Below, piece after piece: positions 1 to 11,113 of a stretch of 64,000 bases of DNA; position 1 is the stretch's first letter; each line of letters begins with the position of its first letter. Source of the stretch: Mastigamoeba balamuthi. Lineage: Eukaryota > Evosea > Mastigamoebida > Mastigamoebidae. The position numbers and the translations under genes were made by a program. Location of the stretch: NCBI GenBank assembly GCA_902651635.1, contig CACRSC010000012.1, positions 449,911-513,910 on the forward strand, read 5' to 3'. The notes beneath the pieces were generated by a model. That model worked only from the letters and a program-made list of their open reading frames with translations. It searched no databases and was not told the DNA's origin.

Positions 1-314
1 GAGTTTTGCAGACACACAGAGACATCCCCGCTGATGGTTCCGCCGGCGAAGGCGGGCATCTGCACGGCAACGAGTGCCACTGCGTCAGACAACCGAGGAG
101 GGGGATTCGCGGCGAGGGGGGCACACCTCGGAGCAGATGATCTCCACACTCATGTAGCGTTGCGACCTGTTCCCTCACGCACCCAACGGCTAAAAATGGA
201 TAACTAGAAATGAGAAATATCAGGCAGGATGACACATCAACTGCGGCGCTGTGTTTGGCTTGTGTTTGGGGGATCTTCGTCTCTAGACGAGGAGCGCCGG
301 ACCCTCGCCCCTCC
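1..314. other. No gene seen at left edge
   Basis: I see no convincing coding exon here. The open frames running rightward over 210-950 are shadows of the leftward gene that ends at 315. The stretch is the 3' flank of that gene. Confidence 0.5.
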
Positions 315-1365
315 TCAAAACAAGAAGAAGAGGGCCGAGAGCAGCGAGGCCAGCGAGACTGCCACCGACGCCGCGCCGCTACAGTTGGGCCCGATGCAGA
401 CGCTGTACGTTGCGTCGTCGCCCGTGAACGTGCTGGCCAGCGCTACGACGTAGTACGTCAGCTGGCCCGAGGTGAACACGCGCTCCTCCGTCTTGGTGAA
501 CTGGATGAAGCCGCCGGCCGTCGTGTTCTGCGGGTCGTTCCACGTGGTCGTCGACCCGCCGACGGCGAGGCTCGAGAAGGCGCTAACATACCAGTGCACG
601 CCCATCGTGGCGGCGGTGTCGGGGGTGTACGTGAAGTAGTTGCGGTTGCCCGTCTTGAGGGTGATGTCGGGCGTAGTGACGTCGGTCGTGAGCACGAAGG
701 GGTGCGCCCTTGTGCTGCCGTAGATGTAGTTGCCGCTCGCGTCCTGCAGGCGGGCCCAGAAGTTGCTCGTGACGCTGTTCAGGCACACGCTGTCGGGGCA
801 CTTGGCCAGCAGGCTGAAGTAGATCGGGCACGAAGCGCTCGCACTGCAGTTGAACGCAGTGAAGTTGAACGCGTACGTGTCGGTGTTGATCGACGCTACA
901 GCCTGGAACTTCTTGGACACGAGGGGGGCATTCGTCGCCTCTGTTGAGGAAGGGAGGGGGGAGTCAGGTCCCGTTACAGGGCAGGGTAGGACAGAGGCAG
1001 GAGCGCACCTGTGAGGGACCTGCCGACCCTCATGGTGACCTGGCGCCCAGGCAGCCCCGCGCCGAAGTCAAACGAAAACTCGATCTGGAAGGCCCCCCAG
1101 CCGATCTGCGTCGGCGTGACGGAGAACACGCCCTGGTGGCGCAGAGGTCAGCTTCCGTCGTTGGCGCCACGAGGGGGGGGAAGGGAGGAAGCTGTGGTGG
1201 GCGGCAGGTGCTATTTTTGGCCAGGAGTGCTGGGGTGAGGGGGCGAACCTCCCACACGCCGTCCTTGTCTATCTCCACGTCGCGGTAGGAGTGGAAGTCG
1301 TCGAGAGTGTACGTCGTAGCGAGGGTGAGCGCGACGAGCGCGCAGACGGCGATCGCAGTCCTCAT
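315..1365 (-). CDS. Secreted, GPI-anchor-like protein, paralogue 1 of 3
   Basis: Three exons (1365-1249, 1132-1009, 940-315) give 288 residues. The protein starts with a signal peptide (MRTAIAVCALVALTLA) and ends in a hydrophobic tail after a small-residue patch, as in GPI-anchored proteins, so it is probably on the cell surface. The middle is beta-rich and carries the motif TWNDPQNTTAGGFIQ, shared with two paralogues at 60679-61679 and 62319-63306. Intron positions and phases (0, then 1) are the same in all three. Both donors are GT here, whereas the paralogues use GC at some of the same sites. About six cysteines lie in the second half. I do not recognise the family. The start is set by the signal peptide and agreement with the paralogues. 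Confidence 0.85.
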
Positions 1366-1788
1366 AATGGCGGGAGGAAGTGTTTACGCTCTTTAACAGG
1401 AGTTTTCTCAACCCGGCAGAAAAATAGAGAATGGGGTGATTTGACGTGCGGAGTGCGGGGGTCACGTGAGTGCATATCACTGAATGGTATCATAGAATAT
1501 TCAGTGGGGTAGCAGGCAGGGACCACCCGTGGGCCGTGGTACATCAAGCACAAGTCCAGGCGGGGGCCTGTCTCGACCAGCGTTTGATTATCGCCTGCAA
1601 ACAAATCTCGAGGCCTTATTTGTGGATACTTGCCGACGTGAGGGTCATTGAGACAACACCCCGTTGTGGCCAGATGTTCACGCCTACTGTGCACACACGA
1701 AAGTGTACGACACGTGTTGATACGATAAAAATCTGTGGGCCCGTTGTTGGCTTTCTTCGAAGGTACTCCGCACTCGTTCTGCCGCATG
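1366..1788. other. Intergenic: upstream of surface protein 1, 3' flank of NudC
   Basis: No coding exon with splice support is visible. The right half is the 3' flank of the NudC gene and the left half the 5' flank of the surface-protein gene, so it should hold the promoter of the latter. I see no clear TATA box. Confidence 0.4.
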
Positions 1789-2865
1789 TCAGCAGAACTT
1801 GGCCTGGCTGAAGTCCATCTCGGGGTGCTCCTTCTTGAACTTCTCGAGCACGTTCATCTTCTCCTGCTCCTCGCTGGTGGGGAGCCCAGCCATCTTCTGG
1901 CGCTGGTCGTACCTGAGGGAGGAAAATAATAATAATAAGTGAAAAATACCAGTTGATCTGCTAGTAACATACATCATCTTCTCGACCATACGCCTGGTCT
2001 CGCCATCGAGGTCCGACAGCCGCGAGTCCTCAGGGATCACCTTACTGAAGCGACGGTGAATAGAGGTTTGGCGCGAACGGCTTGGCTTGGCGGCCAAGTC
2101 GGGCGAGAGTGTATGGCATACGTGGTGTCGATCTCGGGCTCGCCCTTGAGGACGCACTTCCACCACTCCATGGTGTTCTGCTTCTGGACCTCGAGGACGA
2201 TGGCGCACTGGTCCTGGATCGACCAGAACGAGTCCGCCGACCTGATGGGCTTGTCCCACTCGCCGTCCAGGATCACCTTGTCCTTGAGCTTCAGGAACAG
2301 CTTCGTGTCCGTGATCTGCTCGTCCCCCCACACACAACCGGACAGGTGAGCGCAAATCCAACAAGAGAAAAAGGCAAACAGTGCTCCACGGTTGGCCCGC
2401 CCGGGAAAAGCCCAACGTTCTCTTGATGTGCACTGAGTGCCACTGAGGCACATTTCTCGCGAGGGCGGGACCCGCACGGGCCCCGATCCCCTCCCGCTGG
2501 TGACCCGCAGTGGGGTGCGGGGAAATATCGAGAGGGGGGATTGAAATAAACCAGCAAATCGATTGTTTGCAGGCGGATGAGCCCACTGAGGGGCAAGGCG
2601 GCGCTGCTGCACAGGCCGAGGGGTGCGTGGGAAGCACCTTGCACTGGACCTCCTTGCCGCGCGTGCCCTTGGGGACGGGGACGGTGACGGTGAGCTCCGA
2701 GAGGCGCTGCGCCCACGAGTAGCGGTCGATGTCGTAGCCGCCGTTCTTGTTCGGCATCATCTTCGACGGCGCCGGCGTGGCGGCGGCGGTGCCGGCGGCG
2801 GCGGCGGGGGCGGCCGTGGCGGCGGCGCTGGTGTCGATCTCCTTCTGCACGGGCTCCGCAGACAT
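1789..2865 (-). CDS. nudC: NudC-family CS-domain protein
   Basis: Four exons (2865-2638, about 2318-2122, 2044-1973, 1912-1789) give about 206 residues. An Ala-rich N-terminus is followed by a p23/CS domain (from [17 protein letters not shown] through [18 protein letters not shown] and [15 protein letters not shown]) and then the NudC C-terminal signature, [20 protein letters not shown], ending in [11 protein letters not shown]. NudC proteins are Hsp90-linked cochaperones needed for dynein function and nuclear movement; location is cytosolic. The protein is shorter than animal NudC (about 330 residues) because it lacks the long N-terminal part. The exon 2 start could be CAG or the next codon. 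The start is the ATG just after MREPT, which is also in frame. Its 5' end faces an unrelated gene about 350 bp away. Confidence 0.9.
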   Translation of the reverse strand: MSAEPVQKEIDTSAAATAAPAAAAGTAAATPAPSKMMPNKNGGYDIDRYSWAQRLSELTVTVPVPKGTRGKEVQCKVLPTHPSACAAAPPCPSVGSSACKQSICWFISIPPLDISPHPTAGHQREGIGARAGPALARNVPQWHSVHIKRTLGFSRAGQPWSTVCLFLLLDLRSPVRLCVGGRADHGHEAVPEAQGQGDPGRRVGQAHQVGGLVLVDPGPVRHRPRGPEAEHHGVVEVRPQGRARDRHHVCHTLSPDLAAKPSRSRQTSIHRRFSKVIPEDSRLSDLDGETRRMVEKMMYVTSRSTGIFHLLLLFSSLRYDQRQKMAGLPTSEEQEKMNVLEKFKKEHPEMDFSQAKFC

Positions 2866-3214
2866 GGTGGGCTCTCTCACAGGCGGGGTGCTCTTTCAAC
2901 TTTACGCGGCCACGTCACCGGATATTGTTCACGTATCTTTTCCACCGCGAGTCCCGGGGAAAACGACCAGCCCCGGAAGCCGCGGGCCGCAGCCGGCGCA
3001 CAACGCAGCACTGCGGCAGCGGCACGGGGGGCGAGGGGAGAGGAAAAGGACGAGAAAAGAAATGTTACATCACGGCTGACATCACGTGGAGATTTTCTGC
3101 TGTGGTGGTCCGTTTCAAAGGCACCCCAAAATCCTTTCTCTTAGCGCGCCCTAAAAAAACCTTCTTCTGCCCGAGAATATCCGGGGGACGATACGCCCGC
3201 GTACCACCCAGCGT
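2866..3214. promoter_or_regulatory. Divergent intergenic region, NudC / unknown gene
   Basis: These 349 bp separate two start codons pointing away from each other and so probably hold both promoters. Composition is very GC-rich near NudC and more mixed near 3120-3200. I see no clear TATA box. Confidence 0.4.
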
Positions 3215-5143
3215 ATGGCCCAGATAACCGTCGTCAGCACCGCCGCGCTCCTGGCGCAGATCCCGGGCCCCGCGAGGTTCCCGCCGCCCACCGACGAGCC
3301 CGGGACGCCTGTCGTCTCGGCGCCCGCGGTCCCCTCGTTCGTGAGCCCGTTCTTCCACGAGCGCAAGAACATACAGTTCTACGGGCGCCTGCTGGTGGCC
3401 CTGCACGACTACGCGAGGGCGGCGGACCAGGCGGCCAAGAACCTGCGCTGCATCGTGTGGAGGGAGGTCTCGCAGTTCGCCGGCAGGCCGACGCCCAACG
3501 AGCCCGGGGCCGACGCGCAGTCGGCGGACGCGCCCACGAGCGACTACGGGTACCTCGAGCCGCTCATCGTGCGCCTCGTCCGCAACTCGACGTACGCTCT
3601 CTGGGGGATTTAAAAGGAACAGCGCCCGTGTTATTTATCCACACCTCTTTTTGGGGGCGGAGAATCGCGCGCCGATACGAAAATCCGCCCCGCGAGATTA
3701 TTACCGGGGCAAATCAGCCCGGGTCGCGCCCAAGAGCCGCCGGGCCGCCGCGAGGTCCAGCGAGTGCTGCGTTTCTTTTACCGCCATCGGATTTCTCAAT
3801 TTGAATCGCTTTCCTATGAAAAGGGCGAATTCCGCTGTCGCCCGCCCTGCCACATCACAACACACGCCGCTTTGTGTTTTCCCCCTCCACCGAAATTGAT
3901 TAGAACACGGCGAATTCCAGTTGCGCAATTGGCCCGCGACTCAAAAATGATTCAATGCACACCGGGCGCAGCGTCAACCTGGTGGCGCTCGAGATCGTGT
4001 ACGAGGGGTTCATGCAGGCGCAGAGGCGGTTCCCCGAGGTCTTCGGCAACCTGTTCGCGCCTCTCCCCGACGCCTCGCCCGCGCCGGCGTCGCCCGAGCC
4101 CTCGCCGGCTGGCCCCGTCGGCGGCCCCGGCCCCCGCGCGCAGCGCTCCAACATGGACTGCCTGTGGGGCCACACGATCCAGAGCTCCCTGCTCCACCTC
4201 AACCTTGTCAGTGCCGCCTCCCCAGTTTGCCTGCGCCGTTTCCTGGTTCTCGTTCTCATTCTTTTCTCCCGCTCGTTCCGGGATGTTTCTCGGTACCCCG
4301 GCAGCTGCACTCGTGGATGAACACGCTGGACAAGCTGTCGCCGTTCCACAAGAAGGTCATCTGGGACACGAGCAGGCTCGTGCCCGCGTTCCGCAACTAC
4401 GACATGGGGTCGTTCCGCAAGACGATCAACGCGTGGGTCGCCGACCCCCTGCCGAACGCCCCCGCCATCACCGCCATGTTCGGCGCCATCGGCTTTCTCG
4501 CCTACCACAACGTGCTGAAGGTACCACCCCCTCCCTCCAGATTCCAAATTCCTTCTCTATAAGGGAACAATTCCCATATGGTGTGTTGCTAACTCGGGGC
4601 AAAATCGCGCGTCAGCACGAGTTCTACTACCCCAACGTCCGGGTGGCGGTGTTCAACAAGGAGCCGCAGGCCAACGTGTCGCGCGGGCCGCCGACCAAGC
4701 GCATCAAGCGCGACGACGGGACCGAGGGCAGCCCGGCGCCGGGCACGCTGTCGGCGTCGTGCGGCGCCCCGCCGCCGCCGATCAACACGGACAAGAGCGC
4801 GCCACAGACGATCGCAGCGCGCCAGGCGCAGTTTGAGGCGCAGATGGCAGCGGTCGCGGCCCCGGGGTCCGCGCCGCCGCCGGTGCCGTCGCTGCCGGCG
4901 GGGCAGACGCTGGAGAAGCTGGACTCGCTGGTGGAGGACGTGCTGCCGCAGCGCGCGGTGGCGCAGGAGTGGACGTCGGTGACGGCGGCGGCGACGGCGG
5001 CAGCGGTGGTGGCGCCGGCGGTGGTGACGTCGTCGTCGCCGGTGAAGGAGGAGCAGATTGTGGCTGCGCAGGGGGTGGTGCCGGAGGTGGCCACAGCGAC
5101 GACGGTGCCCAGCAGCGGCGGCGTGACGTCGATGGTCGAGTGA
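3215..5143 (+). CDS. Unknown 451-residue protein
   Basis: Four exons (3215-3591, 3972-4206, 4305-4520, 4616-5143) join in frame to 451 residues. Residues 1-300 look globular, with conserved-looking helical stretches such as FFHERKNIQFYGRLLVALHD, HSWMNTLDKLSPFHKKVIWD and NAPAITAMFGAIGFLAYHNV. From about residue 300 the chain is Pro/Ala-rich and low in complexity, with a basic patch TKRIKRDDG that could be a nuclear signal, and ends GGVTSMVE. I do not recognise a family and assign no function. The last intron contains TTGCTAAC, a good branch-point match. Intron 1 is about 380 nt, long for this window. Confidence 0.75.
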
Positions 5144-5459
5144 CGACGGTGTAATCCGCGGATGGGGTGCCCCACTACGACAGCCGAGCACGCAGAGAGA
5201 AAAAGAGCACAAAAAGAGCAGACACACGCACCACACAGCAAGCACCCCCATTCAGCCTCCTTGGCATGGCAGAAGACAAGCACCCCATCCCACTGTCGAC
5301 AACCCCCATGAGGGCACCTCGACACACCCACACACAGAACAATAAATGGGCGGTGCTCTCTATTCAACCCCCCTCGCGTCTTCGAAACCGCGGAAACTTT
5401 GTCGAAAACACGCGTTCTCTACGTTAAAATCCGTGTTGTGGCCAGTCTGTGTCGTCCAT
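5144..5459. other. Convergent intergenic region
   Basis: This is the 3' flank shared by the unknown protein on the left and the receptor kinase on the right. An AATAAA lies near 5340 on the plus strand and could be the poly(A) signal of the left gene. No coding exon is seen. Confidence 0.4.
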
Positions 5460-8400
5460 CTAGTGCTGCGGTTTCGGAGTGGCAGTGATAATGGCCTGCA
5501 GCCCCTCCACGATGGTGCTGAACGCTGGCCGCTCGTCGGCCTCGGTGCTCCAGCACTTGTTCGTGAGCTGCGCGTACTCTGCCGGGCAGGTCGCGTCGAA
5601 CTCCATCCGCTTGCCGCTGACGATGTACTGCTCGATCTGGAAGAACGCGGTGAACCCAAAGGTCTCGTAGGGCTCCTTCTCCGCCCACACTTCCCACATC
5701 ATGATGGCGAAGCTCCACACATCTGCAGCCTTCGAGTACGTGGAACTTCCGCAAAGCACCTCTGGGGCCATGTAGATTGGCGTTCCAAGGCCCTAGCAAT
5801 AAACCAACGAGCAGTGAGCGACTACACAACCGACGAGCACGGGGAGGGAGGGCACCTTTGTCATCTTCATCTGTGAGGTTGTTTCCGTCAATCCCCTAGA
5901 CGTGCCAAAATCCGTCAGCTTCGCCACGATCGGCGCCTCCGGATCCAGAGTGATCACGAGGATGTTGTCCGGTTTGAGGTCCCGGTGAAGCACATTGGAG
6001 CAGTGCAGGAACTGGGGAGGGGAACGTAAGCCACGTTTAACTCGCCGCGTTATTACGCACGTTCATTCCGTGTGCACAGTCTTGCATGCACTTGAGTCTG
6101 AAGTACCACGGCAGCTTCGTCTTCTTCATCAACGCACCGAAGCTGCCGTACTGGCAGAACTCGGTCACCAGGCAGTACTTCCCAGGGACAGTGACAGCAC
6201 CTGAAATAACGATGAGTTCAAATTCCCTGCGTGAATAATACCATAGAAATGGACGATGTAAGGGGAACGTAGCCTCTCGTAGTTCTCGATTTCTCGGACT
6301 GTGCGGCCAGCCGTGTTAGTTGTGAAGCTGGCTGAGTAGTACTACGTACAGAAATCGTCCAGGGCGTTCTCGTTGAATCCTATCAGTGTGTTCTTGAGCT
6401 GCTTTACCGCAACATCATTCCCACGCCACTTGCCCTGGAACACCACTCCGAAGCTGCCCTCTCCGACGGGCTTCCCGAACGTCACCTCGTCGAGATCGAT
6501 CCTCGTGCTGAGCTTTCCCTCGACGTTGACGTTCACCATCCTGTGCTCCTTTGAGCCGCCGCCTAATTACAGATAGTCAGACCGGGAGGCTGCGGGGGAG
6601 ACGTACACTCAAGTGCAATTGCGATTCCAACGTTGACAACGGCGGTGCAATGCAGTTCAATGGTGAACACGACCTTCTCGTCCTTACCGGGATGCAGGGC
6701 TCCGGTAACGTGGTCGCACGTGATGGTGAACTTGTTCGACGTGGGCAGAATGACGCTGTACGTAGCCTTCTTATCCAGGCCGCTCGAGATCGTGACCTCC
6801 TCGCAGAGCTTAACGCCTATGTCGGACTGACGCCCATCGAGACCGAAGAGCAGTAGATCTGGCTGGACCTTCCAGTTGGACTCGGTGCTCGCAAGTATTG
6901 ACCCCATCAGTACAACGCTGTCTGGAGGGAGCACCACAGGCTGCACCTGGCGGCCCATCTCGACCCTCGAGCCCCTGTCACGTGACCGCCTCCTGCGGAT
7001 CACAATGACAGCTCCGCAGGCCACAGCCGCAATTACAACGAGGCCACCGCACCCGCACCCGACTCCAACGCCAATTCCGAGGGAGGTGTGATCGTTGTCA
7101 TCGGTCTTCTCCACCGCTGTATTCGAAGCACTACTGCTGGCGCTTCTGGTGCTGCTGATGATATTGCTGCTGCTCTTGGCATTGTGGCTGCTGCTTTCCT
7201 TGCTCGAGAGCGAGTGGGGTGGCTCGGCGACACTGGATGAGGATTCCGGGGTCTCGTGTCCTGCCACACATTGAAAGTTGTCGACGAGCACGTTACCATC
7301 CACGCACCTCGTGCAGCTCCCCTTGGTCGTGTCGGGAACGGAGCAGTTCGATTGTGCCTCTGCCAGTTGTTAGCAAAACACCGACACGCATTGTAGACGC
7401 ACTGCGGCGGCACAGCCTCATGGAGTCGGAGGCGTAGTACGAGCTGTTTGTGTCGCACCTGCAATCAACGCAGCCTGCCCCACCGTCGCACTCTTCCCCG
7501 GTGCCAGAGTCAAGCTGTCCGTTTCCACAGAGGTCTGCCACCGGTATGTCAGGAACGCACAGGCCGAGAAACTGAGTACCGTAGACGATGAACCAAAACG
7601 GATCACCGACGGGGCCCGCGACGACGGCGTGGAACGAATCCATGTTGGTGGTCGTCAAGCGGAACTGAGTGTCGGAGACGTGGGTTCCGCTGATGCAGTT
7701 GTCGCCGCTGCACGTGTTCGCCGCAATCAGCTTCTGCGTCGAAGTGCTTGTCTGCAGCATGCCGACCACGGTGTGCCCGGGGCGCATTATCAATTTGAAA
7801 GGGGACACTGGGGAAAGCCGTGAGACCGACGACGGGAAAAATCAGGGGGGCAAGTGCACCTCCGTCGTGGTAGGATGCCCCGTCGCAGCTGAACGGTCCC
7901 ACGTTTGTGCTGAGGTTCCCCGAGATGGAGACCGGCAGGCTGTACGCGGAGAGGCCCTTCTCGCATCTCTCAGCGGAGCACTTCCCGTTTGTGCAGGAGC
8001 CCGACGAGCAAGAGCACTGGATTCGGGTCCCGCAGCCATTGTCGACCGATCCACAGACGTTCGGAGGGCACGAGACAGGGACGCACTCTGCAGGAGGTCA
8101 GAGCAGCGCGCGAGCCGAGGGAGAACCTACCGGGGCCCACAGAGCGCAGATACGGGACGTAGCTGGGGCTGGTCTGCGGCGGGATCCAGACGGGCGCCCA
8201 TGAGGGCGTGTCGATGCTTGCTGGGTCCGAGACCACATAGAACGGCGCCGGTTTCCCGTCGGAGCCAGCCACAGACACCCTCGCAACGGCGGAGAACTGT
8301 CCTGCCGGCACATTCACTGCGCACCGGGCGCCGGATTGTGGTTTCAGAATCGGGAGCGTGCACATTGGGTGGGGAACAACGGAGAGGAGCCGGGGCGCAG

Positions 8401-8861
8401 AGCTCACCGTAGGTATCAAAGGTGAAAACCGTCCAGCCGACAGAGGACGCGAGCACGTACTTGCCCACGGGGAACGGGGCGACGGCAAGCGCCTTGCTGG
8501 AGAACGGGTCCGACGACATTGCGCCAAAGAGTGAGACCGTGACCTGCACGTCGGTCGCGGACTCGCCCTGAGCGACGTCGGAGCGCTCGCGGAGGGTCCC
8601 GCGCATGCAGACGCGCAGGACGCGGCCCACGGGGGTGGCTGGGTTGGTCTGGGGCGCCCACACCCCAGAGGCCACCCACCCCGAGGCTGCAAGTACTGCG
8701 CGGGGGCCATTGGCGTCGTCCGAGCCCAGGAGCGAGTGCGAGTCGAGCGTGTGGCCCCGGAAGCACGGCGAGTACGCGTAGGGCTCCGGGGGCACGCGGG
8801 GAGCGGACTGCGAGGAGGCGATCGCGAGCAACGCTGCACAGAGGAGCACAAACATTGCCAT
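5460..8861 (-). CDS. Receptor TKL-type protein kinase with Cys-rich ectodomain
   Basis: Ten exons (8861-8408, 8316-8131, 8087-7860, 7807-7403, 7359-6607, 6562-6350, 6298-6242, 6200-6061, 6011-5856, 5792-5460) give 974 residues. Order: signal peptide (MAMFVLLCAALLAIASS); a novel beta-rich ectodomain; a Cys-rich stretch (CGSVDNGCGTRIQCSCSSG); a second ectodomain; one DUF4215-like repeat (CGNGQLDSGTGEECDGG); a Ser-rich stalk; one TM helix at about 519-546; an RRRR stop-transfer; an intracellular beta-sandwich resembling an MSP/Ig fold; then the kinase from about 704. All catalytic motifs are present: GEGSFGVVF, VAVK, HRDLKPDN, DFG and APEVL, so it should be active. TKL kinases phosphorylate Ser/Thr or Tyr; which one is not shown here. 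The 43-nt intron at 7402-7360 contains TGCTAAC. The first ATG of the Met-Ala-Met start was chosen for the signal peptide. Confidence 0.88.
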
Positions 8862-9156
8862 GATAGCGCTGATGAGCACTGAACCTTTCCTACAGGGCTC
8901 CCCCACCTGTACGATAACTGCACCAAAACTTGATACCGTGACATTTGATCCATAAATGGAAGAGCGAGAAGAGAACAAATGGGGCAATACTCCACCCCGA
9001 TTGAGGGCTGCCGATTTGCGCTCCAACACGTCTAGCCGCGCACCCGCACGTATCGGTGCAAGAATATTCTGGTGGGATACCTGCCCGCGCAGCAGGCTAG
9101 AATCTAGATCTCCCCCATTTTCCCGCGCTCTTTAAAATTAGCGCGCGCGCGGGCCA

Positions 9157-10479
9157 ATGCAGAGCTCCCTCAGCGACTTCTTCAAGCCCGTGGTCGACAA
9201 CTCGCCCGCGGCAGTCGCTCTGCGCGAGCGCATCGCGGCGCAGCGCGCAGAGTACGAGCGCCAGCAGGCCGCGGCGGCGCGCGAGGCCGAGGAGGACGAG
9301 CTGCGCCAGATCGCCGCAGAGATGGAACTGTGCGGCCGCTCCTGGGGGGGCCAGGGCCACCGCTCCGATCCGTCTGACGCAGCAGGCAGCATCGCGAGCG
9401 CCAAGAGGAAGAAGGACGAGGAGAGGGCCACCAGGAAGGCGCAGGCCAAGGCCAAGCGGGCAGAGGACCTCGACAAGCGCGCCCTCGGTGCGTTCGAATA
9501 TTCTGCAGACGGCTGGAATTGAACGCCGGACGGGGGAAACCAGTCGGGGTTGCTCACCGGGCATGCCCGCTCCCGCAGGGGTGGGAATGGAGGTGGTCGC
9601 GGGGGTCTACCTCGGGAACGAGTCGGCGTCGTGCAACGCGCAGTGGCTGGCGTCCGAGGGCGTCACGCACGTCCTCAACTGCGCCCGCGAGTGCTCTGGG
9701 GGCTGCAGCGAGGCCAGCGAGGCCATCGAGTCGCTGCGCCTCGACCTGAGCGACTCGGCGTCGGAGGACCTTGCCTCGCACCTGCCGCAGGCCGTCTCCT
9801 TCGTCTCGGACGCCCTGGGCGCGGGCGGCAAGGTCCTCGTGCACTGCCGCGAGGGCAGGAGCAGGAGCGCTGCTGTCGTCGCCGCGTTCCTGATGCAGGA
9901 GAGGCGCATGGCGCTCAAGGACGCCGTGGAGCTCATGTGCGACAAGTGCTGGCAGACGTCCATCAACGAGGGATTCATGCGCCAGCTCATGGACCTCGAG
10001 GTGCGCCTGTTCTGTGTAGACCGCAGCAGCGCAGGTAGGCCGCCGTGACTGCCCCGATGACCCCCACCACCTCTTTGCTCACTCTCTGGCTTGGCGCAGC
10101 CAAAAGCAAGGAGGACAGGGAGTCGCGACCGTGTGTGGAGGAGCTGCAGGCAGCGGAGGGCATAAGACCGCCCGCCAAAAGGCCCAGGGACAGGAAGGAT
10201 CCGGGCCACAAGAAGAGGCCCAACAAGCGCCAACGCACACAGACCGCCTCCGCAGAGCCGGAGCCAGCGGAAATGAGCACAGACAAGGCGGACACGAATG
10301 CCCTGAGCAGAACTCCTGCGCCCAGCAGCGCGAGCAGCGAAGACGCCGAAGCACAACCTAAAGCGGACTCCGCCGCAAGAGCCGAGCCAGACGTGGTCAT
10401 GATGCCCGCTGCCACCAGATGTGCCGGGCAGATGAAGCTCGATTTCTTCTTTGCTCGTAAGGCGCCGGCTGCCCGCTGA
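9157..10479 (+). CDS. Dual-specificity phosphatase with PIP boxes at both ends
   Basis: Three exons (9157-9487, 9579-10034, 10100-10479) give 388 residues. Residues 2-9 (QSSLSDFF) match the PCNA-binding PIP box, Q-x-x-[ILM]-x-x-aromatic-aromatic. A charged helix, probably coiled coil, follows to about 110. Residues 112-260 form a dual-specificity phosphatase domain with the signature HCREGRSRSAA and a likely general-acid Asp in LRLDLSD. The tail carries basic clusters (PPAKRPRDRK, KKRPNKRQR) that look like nuclear localisation signals and ends with a second PIP box, QMKLDFFF, 16 residues from the stop. I infer a nuclear phosphatase recruited to the sliding clamp. Splice sites are good (GTGCGT/CCGCAG and GTAGGC/GCGCAG). 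It is divergent from the receptor kinase 295 bp away, with a TTTAAAAT box near 9130. Confidence 0.87.
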
Positions 10480-11113
10480 GCAAACAGAGATGTCAGCACC
10501 ATACTTTTATCGCACAGTGTCATGTGTGGGCCAGCCAGGTGCCATGCCAAACCAACTTGTGCAGGGTGGATGCAAGATTCCAAGATTTAAATTTGATAGG
10601 GAGATGCGGTTAATGAAAAAGAGATTCTTGTCTTTGGAATTGGAGTGTGCCTGAGACCATCCCGAGATTTGGGAGGTCAATCAGGACAAAGAGACCCATC
10701 AAATAATGATGAGGTCACAAGCAAACCAATTGATCTCCGGGCGGCCCTCAGCGACCAGTTCGGTAAATGTGGTCTCCCAATAGGACTCATGATACGCAGG
10801 CGATTCTCATCCTATTGGGTGCCTCTTACCTCTGCAGCTCCCAAGGGCCAGCCTTTACCAACCAGATGAATCTTGGTCGGTTCCGTCGTTGTTGGCCCCC
10901 GTTTTATGGACACCCTCCCTCTGCCATCCTTATGGGTCTCGGATATCCAGAGGTGGGTTCACCCTCGTGTGCCCACAGCTTATAACAATTACAGAGCTCC
11001 GCAAGTCATGCGATGCCCAGGAAGGCGGGCTGGGCAGCGCCGTCCGGCGGCCGATACGATACACTCCGGATACGCAGATATTACTGGGTGCAATCTACTT
11101 ATTGATCTGAAAA
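10480..11113. other. Intergenic, no gene seen
   Basis: This stretch is lower in GC than its neighbours. The short open frames have no splice support, no paralogue and no domain. It holds the 3' flank of the phosphatase and the promoter of the RING-H2 gene. Confidence 0.4.

Noticed and set aside
210-947. Long plus-strand open frame of 245 codons
   Set aside because: Antisense shadow of the surface-protein gene; Arg/Val-rich without domains, while the minus strand has signal peptide, paralogues and splice sites.
7359-7403. A 22-nt intron in the kinase gene (GTGTTTTG...GGCAG)
   Set aside because: A 43-nt intron with donor GTGCGT, the same acceptor and the same frame result fits the window's usual intron length and donor much better.
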